Of a DNA stretch of 12,690 nucleotides, positions 1 to 5,488 are shown in pieces. The stretch lies in the NCBI GenBank assembly GCA_910588505.1, contig CAJUPQ010000092.1, positions 1-12,690 of the forward strand, given 5' to 3'. This DNA is from an uncultured Hungatella sp. Its GTDB lineage: Bacteria > Bacillota > Clostridia > Lachnospirales > Lachnospiraceae. Each line of letters begins with the position of its first letter. Within the stretch, counting starts at the first letter, position 1. The position numbers were made by a program, and so were the translations under genes. The notes beneath the pieces were generated by a model that saw only the letters and a program-made list of their open reading frames with translations, made no database searches and was not told the origin of the DNA.

Positions 1-19
1 TCGAGTCCCTGAAGGCGCA
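1..19 (+). tRNA. 3' end of a tRNA-Lys, cut by window start
   Basis: These 19 bases are identical to the last 19 bases of the complete tRNA-Lys at 1614-1686, covering part of the T-loop, the T-arm 3' strand, the acceptor 3' strand and the discriminator A. The body of the tRNA lies outside the window, so the anticodon cannot be read; lysine is inferred from the identity. A terminator follows at 47-69. Confidence 0.8.
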
Positions 20-46
20 GGTAAAGTACTGGTTTTGATGACAAGG

Positions 47-69
47 AGCATTGGGGCCGGTGCTTTTTT
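47..69 (+). terminator. Intrinsic terminator of the upstream tRNA
   Basis: A 7-bp stem (AGCATTG pairing with CGGTGCT, with two G-U pairs) closes a 4-nt loop and is followed by a run of T residues. It lies 27 nt after the tRNA end and 224 nt before the next gene, so it plausibly ends the tRNA transcript. Confidence 0.7.
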
Positions 70-154
70 GTTTTACAATATTTACGAAGGGGCGGCTGCC
101 ATGACAAAACGGTATACATGTTATGAAAGATAATCAACAAAAGTAAGGTATGAT

Positions 155-184
155 AGATAATTTTGGAAAGTAAAGAAATTATCT
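155..184. promoter_or_regulatory. 9-bp inverted repeat upstream of a promoter
   Basis: AGATAATTT (155-163) and AAATTATCT (176-184) form a perfect inverted repeat separated by 12 nt. It ends 19 nt upstream of the -35 box at 204-209. It could be an operator for a dimeric regulator of the membrane protein gene, or a chance AT-rich repeat. No T-run follows, so it is not an obvious terminator. Confidence 0.3.
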
Positions 185-203
185 GAGTTGTCAGAAAAGA
201 ATA

Positions 204-232
204 TTGACGAACAGGGAAAAAATACCTATAAT
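204..232 (+). promoter_or_regulatory. Sigma-A-type promoter
   Basis: TTGACG (204-209) and TATAAT (227-232) are separated by exactly 17 nt, nearly ideal for the housekeeping sigma factor. The start codon at 293 lies about 55 nt beyond the expected transcription start. The leader can form a 6-bp hairpin (GGGCAG 240-245 with CTGCCC 256-261) right at the predicted 5' end of the mRNA, which might stabilise the transcript. Confidence 0.8.
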
Positions 233-292
233 GAAACAAGGGCAGGCTCATAAGACTGCCCATAAAAAACATAACACGCAGGGGGGAAAATC

Positions 293-1405
293 ATGGTAGA
301 GACACTCAGGAAAAAGGCCAAAAAATCCAATATGTTAAGGGTCATATTCTCTGTGATCGGTGTGGTTATTTTGTTGGCTGTCACGAAATTTGCTATCTTT
401 GACGTGCTGACCGGACCGACGAAGCTGGACATCACACAGGATCCGGCTACATACGAGGGAAAGTATGTGACCATTGACGCGGAGTATTTTCTGTATGACT
501 ACATAGAGCATACCACTACCACCACCAGAAAGTACGGCGGGAGCACGACTAACACCAACGGGTACAGTTATCTTGTGTTCCAGTCTGTGGACGACTACGA
601 GAAAGAGGCGTCTATCTGGTATTTTTACAGCATTTATCTGGACAAGAAGAGAGAGGACGAGATGGCCGCTAAGATCGACCAGGCGTTTGAGTTCTGGAAT
701 GACGAGGCGGGCCAGGTAGCGCCGCCGGAGCCTGTCACTGTCAAGGGAGTATGGAATCCCATGGATGCCCAGACAGAGCGGTATTTCCGGGAGGCGTTGG
801 CAGGGCTTGAGATCTCGGAGACCGAGTTTGACAAAATGTATTTCTATGAGCTGGATACAAAGAATATCGGCGGATTGAACGCGCCTCTGTTCTGGTTTTT
901 GATGGCCGGCGCCGTCGGGCTTGCGGTATTTGCTGTTGCCAGCGGCGTGGGTTTCTTTAGCAATGGTTATATGAAGAACATCCAGAAGTATCTTCAGAAG
1001 GACAGTTCGGTTTCCATAGCTGCCATTGAGGAGGACTTTAGCCAGGCGCATCTGGTTCAGAAGACCGTGTGGGTAGGAAAGAAATGGACTGTGTATATGG
1101 TGGGCAATTCTGCCCGCATCCTTCCCAACAAAGATCTGGTTTGGGGATATTACTATCAGCGGACCGGGCGTCACAGTGTAAGCGAGATGCGGCTTTATAC
1201 CAGGGAGAAAAAGCTGTTTACCATCAGTCTGTCCGAGAAGAGTACTCAGGAAGCCCTGGGAGTGTATGTAGAACAGCAGCCTCAGATGGTGGTCGGGTAC
1301 AGCGGTGAGCTGGAAAAGATGTATAATAAAAATTTCCAGGAGTTTTTGAACTTAAAGTATAATCCGGCTATGGCGAATGCAGCGGAAGGTTATGCACAGT
1401 TCTAA
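293..1405 (+). CDS. Two-TM membrane protein of unknown function (DUF6709-like)
   Basis: A 370-residue protein of unknown function. A short basic N-terminus precedes a hydrophobic segment at about residues 14-36. A predicted extracytoplasmic region of about 160 residues follows, with a TTTTT stretch at 74-78. A second hydrophobic segment at about 198-222 leads to a C-terminal cytoplasmic region of about 150 residues that looks beta-rich. From memory it resembles proteins named DUF6709 in Lachnospiraceae; this was not checked by search. The start is supported by a GGGGGG-type ribosome-binding site a few bases upstream, and its own promoter lies at 204-232. It is apparently monocistronic, since a tRNA with its own promoter follows. 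Sequence gives no basis for a function beyond membrane location. Confidence 0.85.
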   Translation: MVETLRKKAKKSNMLRVIFSVIGVVILLAVTKFAIFDVLTGPTKLDITQDPATYEGKYVTIDAEYFLYDYIEHTTTTTRKYGGSTTNTNGYSYLVFQSVDDYEKEASIWYFYSIYLDKKREDEMAAKIDQAFEFWNDEAGQVAPPEPVTVKGVWNPMDAQTERYFREALAGLEISETEFDKMYFYELDTKNIGGLNAPLFWFLMAGAVGLAVFAVASGVGFFSNGYMKNIQKYLQKDSSVSIAAIEEDFSQAHLVQKTVWVGKKWTVYMVGNSARILPNKDLVWGYYYQRTGRHSVSEMRLYTREKKLFTISLSEKSTQEALGVYVEQQPQMVVGYSGELEKMYNKNFQEFLNLKYNPAMANAAEGYAQF

Positions 1406-1419
1406 AGGGGATTGCAGGG

Positions 1420-1452
1420 AGCGCGGCTGTATGCCGTGCTTCTGTTGCTGTT
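1420..1452 (+). terminator. Weak terminator-like hairpin
   Basis: AGCGCGGC (1420-1427) pairs with GCCGTGCT (1433-1440) around a 5-nt loop, with one G-U pair, 15 nt after the stop codon of the membrane protein gene. The downstream tract is T-rich but interrupted, so termination may be partial. The remaining sequence to 1553 has only a 7-bp inverted repeat (CATAGGG 1478-1484, CCCTATG 1501-1507) of no clear role. Confidence 0.45.
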
Positions 1453-1553
1453 CAGATCCAATGTCATTGTTATTATTCATAGGGGACTTGAAATCTGCTG
1501 CCCTATGGACGGTAAGTGCTTTCGGCAAAGATTTTTAGAAAAAAATTAATCGC

Positions 1554-1582
1554 TTGACATTTGCCGCCATTGGCTGTATAAT
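1554..1582 (+). promoter_or_regulatory. Consensus sigma-A promoter of tRNA-Lys
   Basis: TTGACA (1554-1559) and TATAAT (1577-1582) match the consensus at every position and are spaced by 17 nt. The mature tRNA begins 32 nt after the -10 box, as expected for a short 5' leader. A perfect promoter fits a stable RNA gene. Confidence 0.93.
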
Positions 1583-1613
1583 AGCAAACGTTCCGACAGA
1601 TAACTTAATAAAA

Positions 1614-1686
1614 GCGCCTTTAGCTCAGTTGGTAGAGCAGTAGACTCTTAATCTATTTGTCCAGGGTTCGAGTCCCTGAAGGCGCA
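1614..1686 (+). tRNA. tRNA-Lys (anticodon CUU)
   Basis: A complete 73-nt cloverleaf. The acceptor stem GCGCCTT pairs with AAGGCGC, the D-arm uses GCTC/GAGC, and the anticodon stem GTAGA/TCTAT encloses the loop CTCTTAA, giving anticodon CTT for lysine codon AAG. The T-arm is CAGGG-TTCGAGT-CCCTG and the discriminator base is A. The 3' CCA is not encoded and must be added after transcription. It has its own promoter (1554-1582) and terminator (1692-1731). Confidence 0.97.
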
Positions 1687-1691
1687 GGTAG

Positions 1692-1731
1692 AGCGCTGAT
1701 TTCGGCAGTCAAAGCCACGGTCAGCGCTTTT
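1692..1731 (+). terminator. Intrinsic terminator of tRNA-Lys
   Basis: AGCGCTGA (1692-1699) pairs perfectly with TCAGCGCT (1721-1728), with an inner GGC/GCC pairing possible, and is followed by TTTT. It begins 6 nt after the tRNA. Confidence 0.8.
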
Positions 1732-1815
1732 GATATCTGGCAATAAAAACCAAAGAAAATACTTTCATTTGAGAGTGCGGTATGCTATGATGAAAGAAAA
1801 CAAAGGCGGAAGGGA

Positions 1816-2085
1816 ATGGGCCAGGAGACAAGGATTGCGGTAATCGGCATTATTGTGGAAGATAAGAACATGGCGGGTGAGGTTAACAGCCTGCTCCATG
1901 AGTATGGGCAGCATATCATCGGCCGTATGGGACTGCCCTATGAGAAGAAGGGCGTGAATATCATAAGCGTGGTGGTGGACGCGCCTATGGACAGCATCAG
2001 CGCGCTGTCAGGAAAGTTAGGAAGGCTGCCTGGAGTGGGAGTAAAAGCGCTTTATTCCAAGGCAGGTACAGGGAAAGCCGAATGA
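1816..2085 (+). CDS. TM1266-family putative iron-only hydrogenase system regulator
   Basis: An 89-residue protein matching the TM1266 family, a small ACT/NikR-C-like fold often found beside [FeFe]-hydrogenase maturation genes. Visible hallmarks are an N-terminal beta-strand (RIAVIGIIVED), a helix with the pattern VNSLLHEYGQHIIGRMGLPY (residues about 23-42), the central strand NIISVVVDA, and ISALSGKLGRLPGVGVKALYS (about 61-81), which is characteristic. There is no DNA-binding domain, so 'regulator' is a family label only. The start codon is preceded by a purine-rich GGCGGAAGGG stretch. No hydrogenase gene is visible here; the gene stands alone between a tRNA terminator and a strong terminator. 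A possible -10 box (TATGAT, 1786-1791) lies upstream but no convincing -35 was found. Confidence 0.88.
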   Translation: MGQETRIAVIGIIVEDKNMAGEVNSLLHEYGQHIIGRMGLPYEKKGVNIISVVVDAPMDSISALSGKLGRLPGVGVKALYSKAGTGKAE

Positions 2086-2108
2086 TTAAGATTCCGGAGA
2101 AGTTCAAC

Positions 2109-2162
2109 AAAAGCCGGACAGCAGCAGAGAACAAAACATTTTTTGCTGCTGTCCGGCTTTTT
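2109..2162. terminator. Strong bidirectional terminator
   Basis: An 18-bp perfect stem (2109-2126 with 2144-2161) has A-rich sequence before and T-rich sequence after, so it can act on either strand. It lies between the convergent TM1266-family gene (ends 2085) and the EIIB-ROK gene (ends at 2181 on the minus strand) and probably ends both transcripts. Confidence 0.93.
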
Positions 2163-2180
2163 ATGTGGGTTTGGAAGCTG

Positions 2181-3599
2181 TCATGACCCGTCTGTTTCCA
2201 GCGCCTCCGTACACAAGATCATCTGTCCCAACAGCATATAGTCTTTCACCTCGTCCAGCTGGATGATATCAGGGATATATTTGGTGGGGATATATTTTCC
2301 GATCTCCCGTATCAGCTCATCGGTCTGCGCGATAAGGCGGCTGGACAGCAGAAGCACGTCCGGTCCAAGAATACATATTAAAGACGCCACAGACTGGGCC
2401 ACCCAGTTCAGCGTACCCTCCGGAGTAAGGCACAGGGTGGAACGGTTGCTTTTGCTGTTGGTAGGCAGGTATTGGATCTCTCCGGCTACGTGTTTGTACC
2501 CCTCAATCAGCTGTCCGTTTATGATGCTGCCCACTCCGCCAGGGGAGCCGATGGCGGGCTGGAAGAGAAAAGACGGCGAGTGATACTGGTCCTGGGAAGA
2601 ATAGTACCCTACAGCAATGCAGTTGGCGTCATTGCAGAGGATAAATCTGCGGCCGTATTTTTTGGACAGACATTCCAGGACATTGCTTTCATCAAAGCCC
2701 TGGGCCAGGAGCGTAAGCCGCCCCTCATCAATAATGCCCGGCACGGACAGCCCTGTAAGCTGGATGTCCGGGTAGATGGCAAAGGCCATGTCGCAGAGGT
2801 CGCAGATATCTTCCAGGGAGATACGGGACTTTATGGAAACTTCGTCATAAATAATGTCATTGTGCTCATTGTAGATCCTGGAGGTAAACAGGTAGTGGTT
2901 ATCTTCGCTGAGGAGTCCAATGGTGAGGATCTTTACATGGGGTTTGATCTGCTGCTTTAGCGGCAGTTTTCCGGGATGCACTCTTGCGCGGCGGACAGCA
3001 GGTTCAAGAAGGGGATCCAGATCAGCAAATACGGCCCTCACGTCGTATGTGGCAAAGGTTTTTGGCGGTATTTTCCACACCTTTTTGTTGTGGAGTATTT
3101 TTCGCGCCGTCTCATATATGTAGGAGATCTGGGGCGCCAGCAGGATGATGTCGTACTGGCTGGCCGTTTGGTACAGATTGCCGTAGGACACGGCGGAAAA
3201 TTCGTAGTTCAGGGAGAGAAGCTGAGCGGATTCATTAAGCTTCTGGGCAAAAAAACCGGTGGTCAGGCCGCTGGTGCAGGACAGAAGGACCCGCACAGGC
3301 GGTTTGTCAGTCAGCGCCTGGACGCACTCCAGCATTTCATCAAACAGCTTCATGGCGTGTTCCAGAGTGTGCATCTGGAAATGGAGGTAAAAGACATGAC
3401 GGTTGGTCACCAGGTTAAGCACGTAAAGCTGGATGATGTCCATGGGAAAGAAGGTGACTTCACCACGGCAGTAGCTGGTTTCGATTACGATTACATTTTC
3501 ATCTTTTTCGCTGACAAACATGCGGTAGTTTGGGCTTGTCTGAGTCAGGACCCATTGGCGGAACTCACTGATGAGGTTGGTGTTTGATGATGTTCCCAT
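2181..3599 (-). CDS. PTS EIIB-like / ROK domain fusion, probable sugar sensor
   Basis: A 472-residue protein in three parts. Residues 1-98 are an unrecognised region without a clear helix-turn-helix. Residues about 101-195 resemble a lactose/cellobiose-type PTS EIIB domain: strand VRVLLS, then C108-TSGLTTG where EIIB has its phosphorylated cysteine, and YDIILLAPQISY (149-160) like the family's DVVLLGPQ motif. Residues about 221-455 are a ROK domain: VPGII, the NDAN motif with D324, GSPGGVGSIINGQ (351-363) and GEIQY (373-377). The ATP-binding DxGxT motif is degenerate (TIGLL). The zinc-binding CxCGxxGCxE motif is absent and its partner His is Tyr377, so sugar kinase activity is doubtful; a sensor or regulator seems likelier. 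The start has AAAGGGGG 8 nt upstream. It is a single-gene unit with its own promoter and terminator. Confidence 0.82.
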   Translation of the reverse strand: MGTSSNTNLISEFRQWVLTQTSPNYRMFVSEKDENVIVIETSYCRGEVTFFPMDIIQLYVLNLVTNRHVFYLHFQMHTLEHAMKLFDEMLECVQALTDKPPVRVLLSCTSGLTTGFFAQKLNESAQLLSLNYEFSAVSYGNLYQTASQYDIILLAPQISYIYETARKILHNKKVWKIPPKTFATYDVRAVFADLDPLLEPAVRRARVHPGKLPLKQQIKPHVKILTIGLLSEDNHYLFTSRIYNEHNDIIYDEVSIKSRISLEDICDLCDMAFAIYPDIQLTGLSVPGIIDEGRLTLLAQGFDESNVLECLSKKYGRRFILCNDANCIAVGYYSSQDQYHSPSFLFQPAIGSPGGVGSIINGQLIEGYKHVAGEIQYLPTNSKSNRSTLCLTPEGTLNWVAQSVASLICILGPDVLLLSSRLIAQTDELIREIGKYIPTKYIPDIIQLDEVKDYMLLGQMILCTEALETDGS

Positions 3600-3642
3600 G
3601 AAAAAATCCCCCTTTTGGTAAAAATGGAATCACGTTACTGAT

Positions 3643-3671
3643 AGTATAAGGGGGTGTGATTTTGGTGTCAA
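3643..3671 (-). promoter_or_regulatory. Sigma-A promoter of the EIIB-ROK gene
   Basis: On the minus strand TTGACA (3666-3671) and TATACT (3643-3648) are separated by 17 nt, with the start codon at 3599. Two copies of an 8-bp sequence in inverted orientation, GGAATCAC (3626-3633) and GTGATTCC (3697-3704), flank the promoter and could be operator half-sites. Confidence 0.82.
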
Positions 3672-3741
3672 TTGGCAGATTGGGAGTTGATTGCCAGTGA
3701 TTCCCTATGGAATTCCCAGGTTCTGTATGTTACTATTGTTT

Positions 3742-3770
3742 TGTAACAGAAATGTAAAATATTTGTAACA
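3742..3770 (+). promoter_or_regulatory. Three 11-bp-spaced direct repeats before the CAP gene
   Basis: TGTAACA (3742-3748), TGTAAAA (3753-3759) and TGTAACA (3764-3770) recur with an exact 11-bp period and 4-bp spacers. An inverted half-site TGTTAC lies at 3728-3733. One-turn direct repeats of about 7 bp are typical of OmpR/PhoB-family response regulators; this assignment is inferred. No good -35 box was found for the CAP gene, which would fit activator dependence. The last repeat lies only 4 nt before the ribosome-binding site AGGAGG (3774-3779), so a role in repression or in the mRNA leader is also possible. Confidence 0.5.
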
Positions 3771-3784
3771 GATAGGAGGACACT

Positions 3785-4726
3785 ATGAGAAAATTTGCAT
3801 TATATGCTGCAGTTGCGGCCACGACAATGGCAGGAATGGGAACCATGACTTCCCAGGCTGCGGTGAAGGCGTATGTAGTAGGCGGAAATATGGGAGGAAA
3901 TTGCGGAAACGGTATGTCTGTGGGCGGCGGTAATTCTCTGAATGAGATTTTGCAAATGGTGACATCCAGCAATACGGGCTTTGGCTGTTGGGGAAACGGC
4001 AATGGCTCTTTTGGAACAACGCTCCCCGGCACACTGGAGAATCCTCTGACGCCAAATGGTTCGGGAAATTGGGGAAATGGGATGACGCCAGACTGCAATG
4101 GTTCCGGTTCCTGGAATTGTCCTACATTGCCTGATTGCTTCGGTTCCTGGGACTGTCCCACCGGTTCGGACTGTTTTGGCGGAACCAACTGTCCAGGCAC
4201 TCAGAACCCGGGAACACAAAATCCAGGGATCCAGAATCCGGGAACGCAAAACCCAGGGACGCAAAACCCAGGGACCCAGAATCCGGGAACTCAGAATCCA
4301 GGGACTCAGAACCCGGATATCCAGAATCCGACGCAGCCCACTGACCAGGAGCGGGCTTATATTCAGCAGGTGATCGACCTGGTCAATGAGGAACGTGCTA
4401 AAGCAGGTCTGTCACCGGTAACAGAGGCAGCAGATGTGGCGGCTGCGGCAAGTGTCCGCGCCAGGGAGATCACATCAAACTTTTCCCACTCAAGACCGAA
4501 CGGTACGTATTACAATACTGCGCTGGATGAAGGCGGTGTGACGTACCGGGGAAGCGGTGAGAATATCGCCTACGGCCAGAGAACGGCAGCGGAGGTTATG
4601 AACGGCTGGATGAACAGCCAGGGCCACAGGGCTAATATCCTTAACGGCAATTACACCAAGATCGGCGTAGGGTATTATGAGAACGGTAGCGGAGTGAAAT
4701 ACTGGGTACAGCTGTTTACATATTAA
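3785..4726 (+). CDS. Secreted CAP/SCP-domain protein with repeat linker
   Basis: A 313-residue exported protein. A signal peptide (basic MRK, then a hydrophobic stretch to about residue 26 with an SQAA cleavage-like site) is followed by a Gly/Asn-rich region with eight cysteines (about 27-136). Nine tandem PGTQN-like repeats (137-181) act as a linker. A C-terminal CAP domain of the YkwD type (about 187-313) shows INLVNEERAKAGL-like helix 1, H235 in FSHSRP, E259 in GENIAYG and H281 in GHRANILN, the conserved cavity residues of the superfamily. The function of bacterial CAP proteins is mostly unknown. There is no LPXTG or C-terminal membrane anchor, so the protein is probably released or bound through the low-complexity region. 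AGGAGG lies 5 nt before the start. Confidence 0.92.
   Translation: MRKFALYAAVAATTMAGMGTMTSQAAVKAYVVGGNMGGNCGNGMSVGGGNSLNEILQMVTSSNTGFGCWGNGNGSFGTTLPGTLENPLTPNGSGNWGNGMTPDCNGSGSWNCPTLPDCFGSWDCPTGSDCFGGTNCPGTQNPGTQNPGIQNPGTQNPGTQNPGTQNPGTQNPGTQNPDIQNPTQPTDQERAYIQQVIDLVNEERAKAGLSPVTEAADVAAAASVRAREITSNFSHSRPNGTYYNTALDEGGVTYRGSGENIAYGQRTAAEVMNGWMNSQGHRANILNGNYTKIGVGYYENGSGVKYWVQLFTY
4193..4327 (+). repeat. Nine 15-bp tandem repeats (PGTQN) within the CAP gene
   Basis: Nine in-frame copies of a 15-bp unit encode PGTQN, with variants PGIQN (third copy) and PDIQN (last copy). The copies differ mainly at synonymous positions (for example CAG/CAA and AAC/AAT), so the repeat is kept at protein level. 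The array forms an extended, proline-rich spacer between the cysteine-rich region and the CAP domain and may vary in copy number between strains. Confidence 0.95.
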
Positions 4727-4742
4727 ATCGGCGAAATATAAA

Positions 4743-4793
4743 AGGGGCTGTGAAAAAATGGAGTGCTTTTATCTCTATATTTTCACAGCCCCT
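4743..4793. terminator. Hairpin between convergent CAP gene and methyltransferase remnant
   Basis: A 14-bp perfect stem (4743-4756 with 4780-4793) encloses a 23-nt loop. On the minus strand it is followed by TTTTATATTT, so it is a good intrinsic terminator for the methyltransferase remnant. On the plus strand the T-run is missing, although the hairpin lies just after the CAP stop codon and may also help end that transcript. Confidence 0.7.
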
Positions 4794-4842
4794 ATCAAAC
4801 AACCACATAATAGACAAGGAGGATCATGTAAATGGTATTACT

Positions 4843-5324
4843 TCAACTTCCGTGAAGGTCACACAGGGGGACGAGAGGAAGAGAGCCATGGATGCTTTCA
4901 TAACCGGTTACCGCCTGGGCACTGCCGCGGAAACGGCGGTTGTTATAGTCATGAAGCAGAATCATGCCGCCGGAATTTGAGCGAGGATAAAAGTACTCAA
5001 ACCCTGCCAGTATGGGGCGAAAAGGTCGGCATCTAAACTGACCAGAGCGAAACGGCAGTCTTTTAGTCCGGCTGCAGTGTCAGGGAAAAAGCCTTTGTGA
5101 ATCAAAGCCTGTTCAGGATGGGGAAGACGTTCAAGGACACAGGAAATACTGGTGTCGGAAAAGACCCCTTCCTGTGCTCGGGAAAGACTCCGGCTGGATT
5201 CCCTGGAGATGTCCCGGGCGTCAAAGCCTTGAAAGGTATCGAAGAGATGAAGAGGCCTCTCAGGGAACAGGGCGTTGAGCTGCCAGGCTATGTCTCCTTT
5301 ATAGACTCCAAGTTCAGCGATACT
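4843..5324 (-). pseudogene. TylF/MycF-type methyltransferase remnant, truncated and frameshifted
   Basis: The minus strand encodes most of a TylF-like SAM-dependent O-methyltransferase in two frames. The first, running down to about 5004, shows the SAM-binding start SIAELGVYKGD, then LFDTFQGFDARD, FSDTS, KGFFPDTA and LVSLDADLFAPYWQGL. The ORF then drifts to a false stop at 4962. In the neighbouring frame the family's C-terminus continues with GFEYFYPRSNSGGMILLHDY and NNRRFRG and ends at a TGA at 4843-4845. A one-base loss in the GGG/TTT run near 5002-5005 explains the shift. The N-terminal part before SIAELG is missing because unrelated sequence begins near 5325. About 160 of a usual 220-270 residues remain. 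A terminator lies just downstream at 4743-4793. The start and promoter are lost, so it is almost certainly non-functional. Confidence 0.85.
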
Positions 5325-5330
5325 CCAGAC

Positions 5331-5471
5331 TACAAAAAGACACAGAAAATAGCGCTGACCCAGGAGGAAGTGGCCTCCTTTATCAACGTCTCCCGTGCCC
5401 AGGTGGCAAAGATGTTCGGGCATCTGCGCAAAGAAGGCATAATCGTAACCGGCAACCATACGGCACTATTC
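5331..5471 (+). pseudogene. C-terminal HTH remnant of a Crp/FNR-family regulator
   Basis: The plus-strand translation at 5355-5444 reads LTQEEVASFINVSRAQVAKM followed by FGHLRKEGII, a clear winged-helix DNA-binding domain of the Crp/FNR family (LTQEELA..LGVSR..V.R.L..L..EGII pattern). The N-terminal cyclic-nucleotide-type sensory domain and the start codon are absent. Upstream, the reading frame merely runs through the antisense of the methyltransferase remnant. The junction lies between about 5325 and 5333. Downstream the frame enters the antisense of modC, so the natural C-terminus is also unclear. It is a gene fragment left by a deletion or rearrangement. Confidence 0.75.
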
Positions 5472-5488
5472 CATCAGCCGCCCGGCAG

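Noticed and set aside
335..1174. Long minus-strand ORF (279 codons) opposite the membrane protein gene
   Set aside because: Its translation has no recognisable domain, is rich in His/Leu/Arg as expected of antisense reading, and has no promoter or ribosome-binding site. The plus-strand gene has both.
1..1686. Mobile element bounded by attL/attR-like tRNA 3' ends
   Set aside because: No integrase or other mobility gene lies between the repeats, and the similarity extends beyond the tRNA end into its terminator flank, which fits tandem duplication better. The full left copy is not visible.
2976..3587. Plus-strand ORF (203 codons) opposite the EIIB-ROK gene
   Set aside because: It is an antisense shadow of a well-supported gene with clear EIIB-like and ROK motifs, promoter and ribosome-binding site.
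3733..4264. Overlapping minus-strand ORFs rich in Pro/Gln opposite the CAP gene
   Set aside because: These are the complement of the repetitive Gly/Asn/Pro-coding region; low complexity alone keeps the frames open.
4193..4327. Tandem repeats as a possible CRISPR array
   Set aside because: The units are 15 bp, contiguous, without spacers, and in frame inside a signal-peptide-bearing CAP protein.
4816..4855. AAGGAGG followed by very short ORFs (ATG-TAA at 4826 and a 7-codon peptide from 4832)
   Set aside because: A perfect SD-like sequence occurs, but the reading frames stop almost at once. The region lies just downstream of the minus-strand methyltransferase stop, with no promoter or downstream gene on the plus strand.
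4888..4980. Small plus-strand ORF of 30 codons with an SD-like GAGAGGAAG upstream, within a 76-codon ORF from 4750
   Set aside because: It is the antisense of the C-terminal part of the TylF-type methyltransferase remnant, whose second-frame translation matches family motifs well. The SD-like purines are explained by that coding sequence.
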